A stretch of 64,000 bases of DNA from Gnetum montanum (Eukaryota; Streptophyta; Gnetopsida; Gnetales; Gnetaceae). Shown here piece by piece: positions 60,511 through 64,000 of this stretch. The notes beneath the pieces are model-generated. The model was not told the DNA's origin. It saw nothing but the letters and a program-made list of their open reading frames with translations, and made no database searches. The translations under genes were made by a program, and so were the position numbers. Every line of letters starts with the position of its first letter. Within the stretch, counting starts at the first letter, position 1. Location of the stretch: contig MNCI01037971.1 of the NCBI GenBank assembly GCA_015680685.1, forward strand, positions 5,385 through 69,384. The letters run 5' to 3'.

Positions 60511-61199
60511 AGAATCTAGGATTAATGTCTTGAATCCTAAGTTTGCTAAGTGGAAACCATGCACGAAATTACCTTTTTTAAGGTAATTATTGACAATAAT
60601 TACATAATTAATAATATTATGTAGGTGGAATGACACCTCAACCTCAATATTAAAATCACCAATGGAAAAATCCATAGTTGTGGGAAATGCCACCACTAAG
60701 GAAATAGTATCCTTGTCACTAACATGACCCATATGGATACTATGTCTAGTAGCCTGTCTCCTAGTGGCTCTATAAGTCATAGTTATTCTTCTCATCACTA
60801 CTATCCCCCTAAATATCATAGACCTACCACTTCATAAGCTGAATCTATGATTACACTCATCATTATTCATAGCAATACTTTGTATCTCATACCTTCACTT
60901 CTTTACCACTTGCACCATCTATGCAAGGTGAGATGGTACCATAACCTTAGTAATGTAATGCCATGTAAGCTGTAAATTTGTAATTAGATTATAACTCAAG
61001 TGGTTATAAGTATAAGCCTTAGAAAAGGGATTTCTTAAAACATAATAGCTCACCTAAATCCTCACAAGCGTCTGTGGCTATGAATCCTTCTCAAACTAAT
61101 CTAGAGATATTCACTAAGTCAACTTCAAATAAAAGATCACAAAATGTATATATTGTCATGTTGACTTATCCAGTCAAGACTAGATAAAGGTAGGACATC

Positions 61200-61660
61200 T
61201 TTCTAGAAAAATAAATAATCATGAAAGCTCTTTAATTTGTTTATAGATTATAGGACATGATTTGTGCAATGCTTTATTAGACTTAGGTTTTGATGTGAAC
61301 TTAATTTCTTAAAAAATGTACAAATCTTAAAACTTGCCTCCACTTAAGAAATGTAACATTAAGTTAGAGCTTGCTAATTAATCCATCATTATTTCCTTGG
61401 AATTGGTTAAGGATACTTTAACTACTATGTACGGATGGTCATATCCAACAAACTTCCTAGTTATCCATGAAAAAAACTACAAGAGAAACTTTCTAATTAT
61501 CATGGGAAGGGCTTGGCTAAGTATAATAGATGCCAAGTTATGGATCAAACACTTCTCCTTGAAAATTTTCAAGGAAAATGATTTTGAAAAGATTGAGAAT
61601 AAGAGGGTTCCATACATCACATATAGTAACAAAGGGTATCATTGTGTATAGAAAATATGG
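61200..61660 (+). pseudogene. Element F aspartic protease relic
   Basis: Near 61260-61310 the plus strand reads ALLDLGFDVNLIS (family ALxDxGxxVNLxP), the active-site region with the catalytic Asp kept and the Gly displaced. The open frame 61397-61651 then reads TLTTMYGWSYPTNFLVI and IIMGRAWLSIIDAK, the ILGRPWL-type end. 60510-61200 is a decayed linker. Confidence 0.75.
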
Positions 61661-62119
61661 ATCATGAAGAGCACATCTATCATATCATGTAAGAAGTATG
61701 CTAAAACCACAGACTTCCAAAGGTGCTTATACAAAGCATCCATAAAATAAGAAGGTACCCAATGATTGATCATATATAATAACTCTATTTGTACAATGTG
61801 TATGAAACTAGTAGAAATCCTCTAAAGTGAAGAAAATTCAAAGCCAAATCATCAAAGAAGAATATAGAAAGAAGTAGAAATGGATTTATCAATGTTGGAA
61901 ATCCCTGATACTTCTAAACAAGAGCCCATGGAACCAAAATCATTATGAGCATCTCTAGAATATGTATTCCTTGATAATGAAAAGTTGGTAATCATTAATG
62001 CCTATCTCACTCAAGAAGAAAAGAAAAAGCTACTAAAGATAGTCAGCAAATGGCCAACAACCATTGCTTTATCCTATGATGAATTAACAGGAATAGATCC
62101 ATGCATATGCTAATATTAT

Positions 62120-62780
62120 ATCTACATAGAATCCATCATCAAACCCAAAAGGTAGCTACAAAGGAGATTAAATACAAAATTGAAATAAGTTATGAAAAAT
62201 AAGGTTGAGAAACTTCTCAAGGAAAGATTCATTTATTTGATGGCAAATAGTAGGTGGATAATCTAATTTGTTATTGTACGAAAGAAATACAGACAATGGA
62301 GAGTTTGTATAGACTTCTGGCTATTGAACATGCCCATGTTCAAGGATCATTTTCCATTTTCATTTGTGGACCAAGTGTTGGATATATTTTTCGAACATAA
62401 CTATTACAGTCTTTTGGATGAGTACAATGGATATAATCAAATACACTCTAGAAGTCCAAGCCAAAACAACTTTCACAAGTCTTTGAAAAACTTTTTCATA
62501 TAAGAAGATGTTGTTTGACCTATATAATGCCCATGAAACCTTCCAATGTCTAGTTCTAAGTATCTTTCAGGAGTAGATTGGTAGTGGTATAAAAGTATTT
62601 ATTAATGACTTCCCTATTTATGGAGCTAATTTAGAACAAGCATTAGATCATCTTAAGTAGATATTGAAACCATGTATGAAGACAAACTTTGTGGTTCAAC
62701 TAGCAAAAGAGCCACTTGATGGTCCAAAAGGGCATTATTATAGGACATAGAATTTTAAAAAAAGAAATTGGGGTAAATCT
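62120..62780 (+). pseudogene. Element F reverse transcriptase relic
   Basis: Near 62190-62330 the plus strand gives NKVEKLLKERFIYLM, VIVRKKYRQWRVCIDF and MPMFKDHFPFSFVDQV. It then gives YYSLLDEYNGYNQI near 62400 and an altered catalytic box near 62600 (FINDFPIYG, where the family has FMDDFxxYG), so one catalytic Asp is Asn. Several frameshifts and stops are present. Confidence 0.8.
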
Positions 62781-63500
62781 TGAAAAGATAAATATTATCA
62801 AAGAATTACCAAATAACCTTAAAACATCAAACATGTAAGGTCATTCCTTGGTCATACTAGTTATTATAGACATTTTATTGAAAACTTCTCTAAAATCACT
62901 AAGTCTCTAGTGAATCTTATCTAGAAGGATCTAGCATTTAAGTGGACTGAGAAATGTGAATAGACATTCCAACAGTTGAAGAAAAACCTCATAGAAATAC
63001 CAATTCTATGTGTTCCTAATTAATCCAAACCTTTTCACATTATGAAAAATTTATCCAACTATGCATTAGAGGTAGTACTCACACAAATGGATGATCAAAA
63101 AATCCATATTATATTCATTATGAAAGTAGGAGCATTGTGGATGTACAACTTAATTACAACATGATAAAAATGTAAATCAAACTAGTGGTGTATTATCTAG
63201 AGAAATTTAGCCACTATGTGCTTATATATTATAATTTTATGCGTATTAATCAAAATGAAATTCGTTTCTTGATAAACAAGCTAGTGGTAAAACTTTGTGT
63301 TATATAGTGATTGGTAATCTTGTACAAGTTTGATTTGACAATGAAGGACAGAAAGAAAATTAAGAATGTAGTTTTAGATCATCTATTTGAGTTAAGATGG
63401 AATAACAATGATGATGAAGAGCCATTTTCTAATCAATTTCTAGATGAGCTTCTTTTTGTTAAGGCAAACAATGTTCACACACAAAGGATTATAAATTGAT
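62780..63500 (+). pseudogene. Element F RNase H and integrase-linker relic
   Basis: Connection and RNase H sequence is recognisable by order and by short motifs near 62930-63120. The open frame 63311-63499 reads LYKFDLTMKDRKKIKNVVLD and HLFELRWNNNDDEEPFSNQF, matching the EFDLxIxDKKGxENxVADHL signature that ends RNase H in Athila elements. Confidence 0.7.
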
Positions 63501-63839
63501 ATGATGAATTCCTTTAATATCTACTTACACAAGAGACTCCTATAAAATGGGATCATAGGAATAGAGGAAAGCCTCTACAAACTATATAGGAATTCCTTTA
63601 ATTAGACATATCATAGACTTCCTTTAATGTCCAATTTCTTCACTAGGTTAAAAACTATATAGAAATAGAGGAAAGCCTCTACAAACTTTGTGTTGATAGC
63701 TTGATATGTGTGTACTTGATACAAATCAACTAAGAGTCATCCAAGATACTCATGAGGACTCTTGTGTAGATCACTATGTAGGATGAAGGATGATCACAAT
63801 GATCTTGATGGTAGGATATTTTTAGCTAATAAATTTTAT

Positions 63840-64000
63840 GTATGCTAATCATTTTTCCCATTCATGTGAAAGATGTCAATGAGATGAAGGAATGATAATT
63901 AGAATGGAAGGGTCCAAATAATGGATTCAACCATTGGAGTTTTTTAACCTTTGGGAAATTAACTTCATGGGATCCATCACTTCCATGTCTAACTATATAG
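63840..64000 (+). pseudogene. Element F integrase, N-terminal start only
   Basis: Near 63850-64000 the plus strand reads SCERCQ, then IQPLEFFNLWEINFMGSITS, which is the end of the zinc-binding part and the beginning of the catalytic core. The first catalytic Asp (family WGIDFMGP) is Asn here. The window ends within the core. Confidence 0.75.

Larger units (their letters stand above)
57600..64000 (+). mobile_element. Element F: Athila-like Ty3/gypsy relic, cut by window end
   Basis: Plus-strand order: LTR, primer site, gag, protease, RT, RNase H, start of integrase. It is related to element D in every part that can be compared (LTR end, primer site, the GWSYPTNF protease block, RT, and the zinc-binding/core start of integrase). 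The rest of integrase and the 3' LTR must lie beyond 64000. Stops throughout make it inactive. Confidence 0.85.

Overview
This is AT-rich eukaryotic nuclear DNA, almost certainly from a seed plant with a large, repeat-dominated genome. A gymnosperm would fit, but the sequence cannot prove the taxon. I see no intact protein-coding gene, no rRNA or tRNA gene and no CRISPR array. Nearly all recognisable sequence is old, broken LTR retrotransposon in nested layers. Many stop codons sit where the aligned family has Gln or Trp, as expected when long-methylated transposons lose C to T. Five single Ns and two long N runs show this is a draft scaffold.

Layout. 1-2356: a comparatively CpG-rich, gene-like segment (copy 1) containing an LTR-like repeat on the minus strand. 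2358-15980: element A, a plus-strand Tat/Ogre-like Ty3/gypsy relic with gag, protease, a 6 kb middle that carries an antisense coding relic, then RT-RNase H and a 3' LTR; integrase is missing. 15983-20791: element B, a minus-strand chromovirus relic with gag, protease, RNase H, integrase and chromodomain; RT is deleted. 20792-22337: nothing recognised.

22338-42541: element C, a minus-strand, apparently gag-only LTR element opened by two later insertions. Element D (25578-36414) is a minus-strand Athila-like Ty3/gypsy element whose integrase region is tandemly amplified. E (36678-41568) is a solo LTR of the element A family. E is itself split by about 3 kb of gene-like sequence (copy 2), which is an inverted copy of the window start. 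D and E each have a near-matching 5 bp target duplication.

42542-46554: AT-rich, nothing recognised. 46556-56792: element G, a minus-strand Ty1/copia (Sirevirus-like) relic with element H, a non-coding LTR-flanked element, inside it. 56793-57600: nothing recognised. About 57600-64000: element F, a plus-strand Athila-like relative of D that runs off the window end with LTR, primer site, gag, protease, RT, RNase H and the start of integrase.

The genes do not cooperate as a pathway. The window is a stratigraphic record of retrotransposon insertion and decay. The points most worth following are the paired gene-like segment, the antisense coding relic in A, the integrase tandem array in D, a GATGTC-type motif cluster shared by the LTRs of three unrelated families, and N-bounded blocks that look inverted in the assembly.
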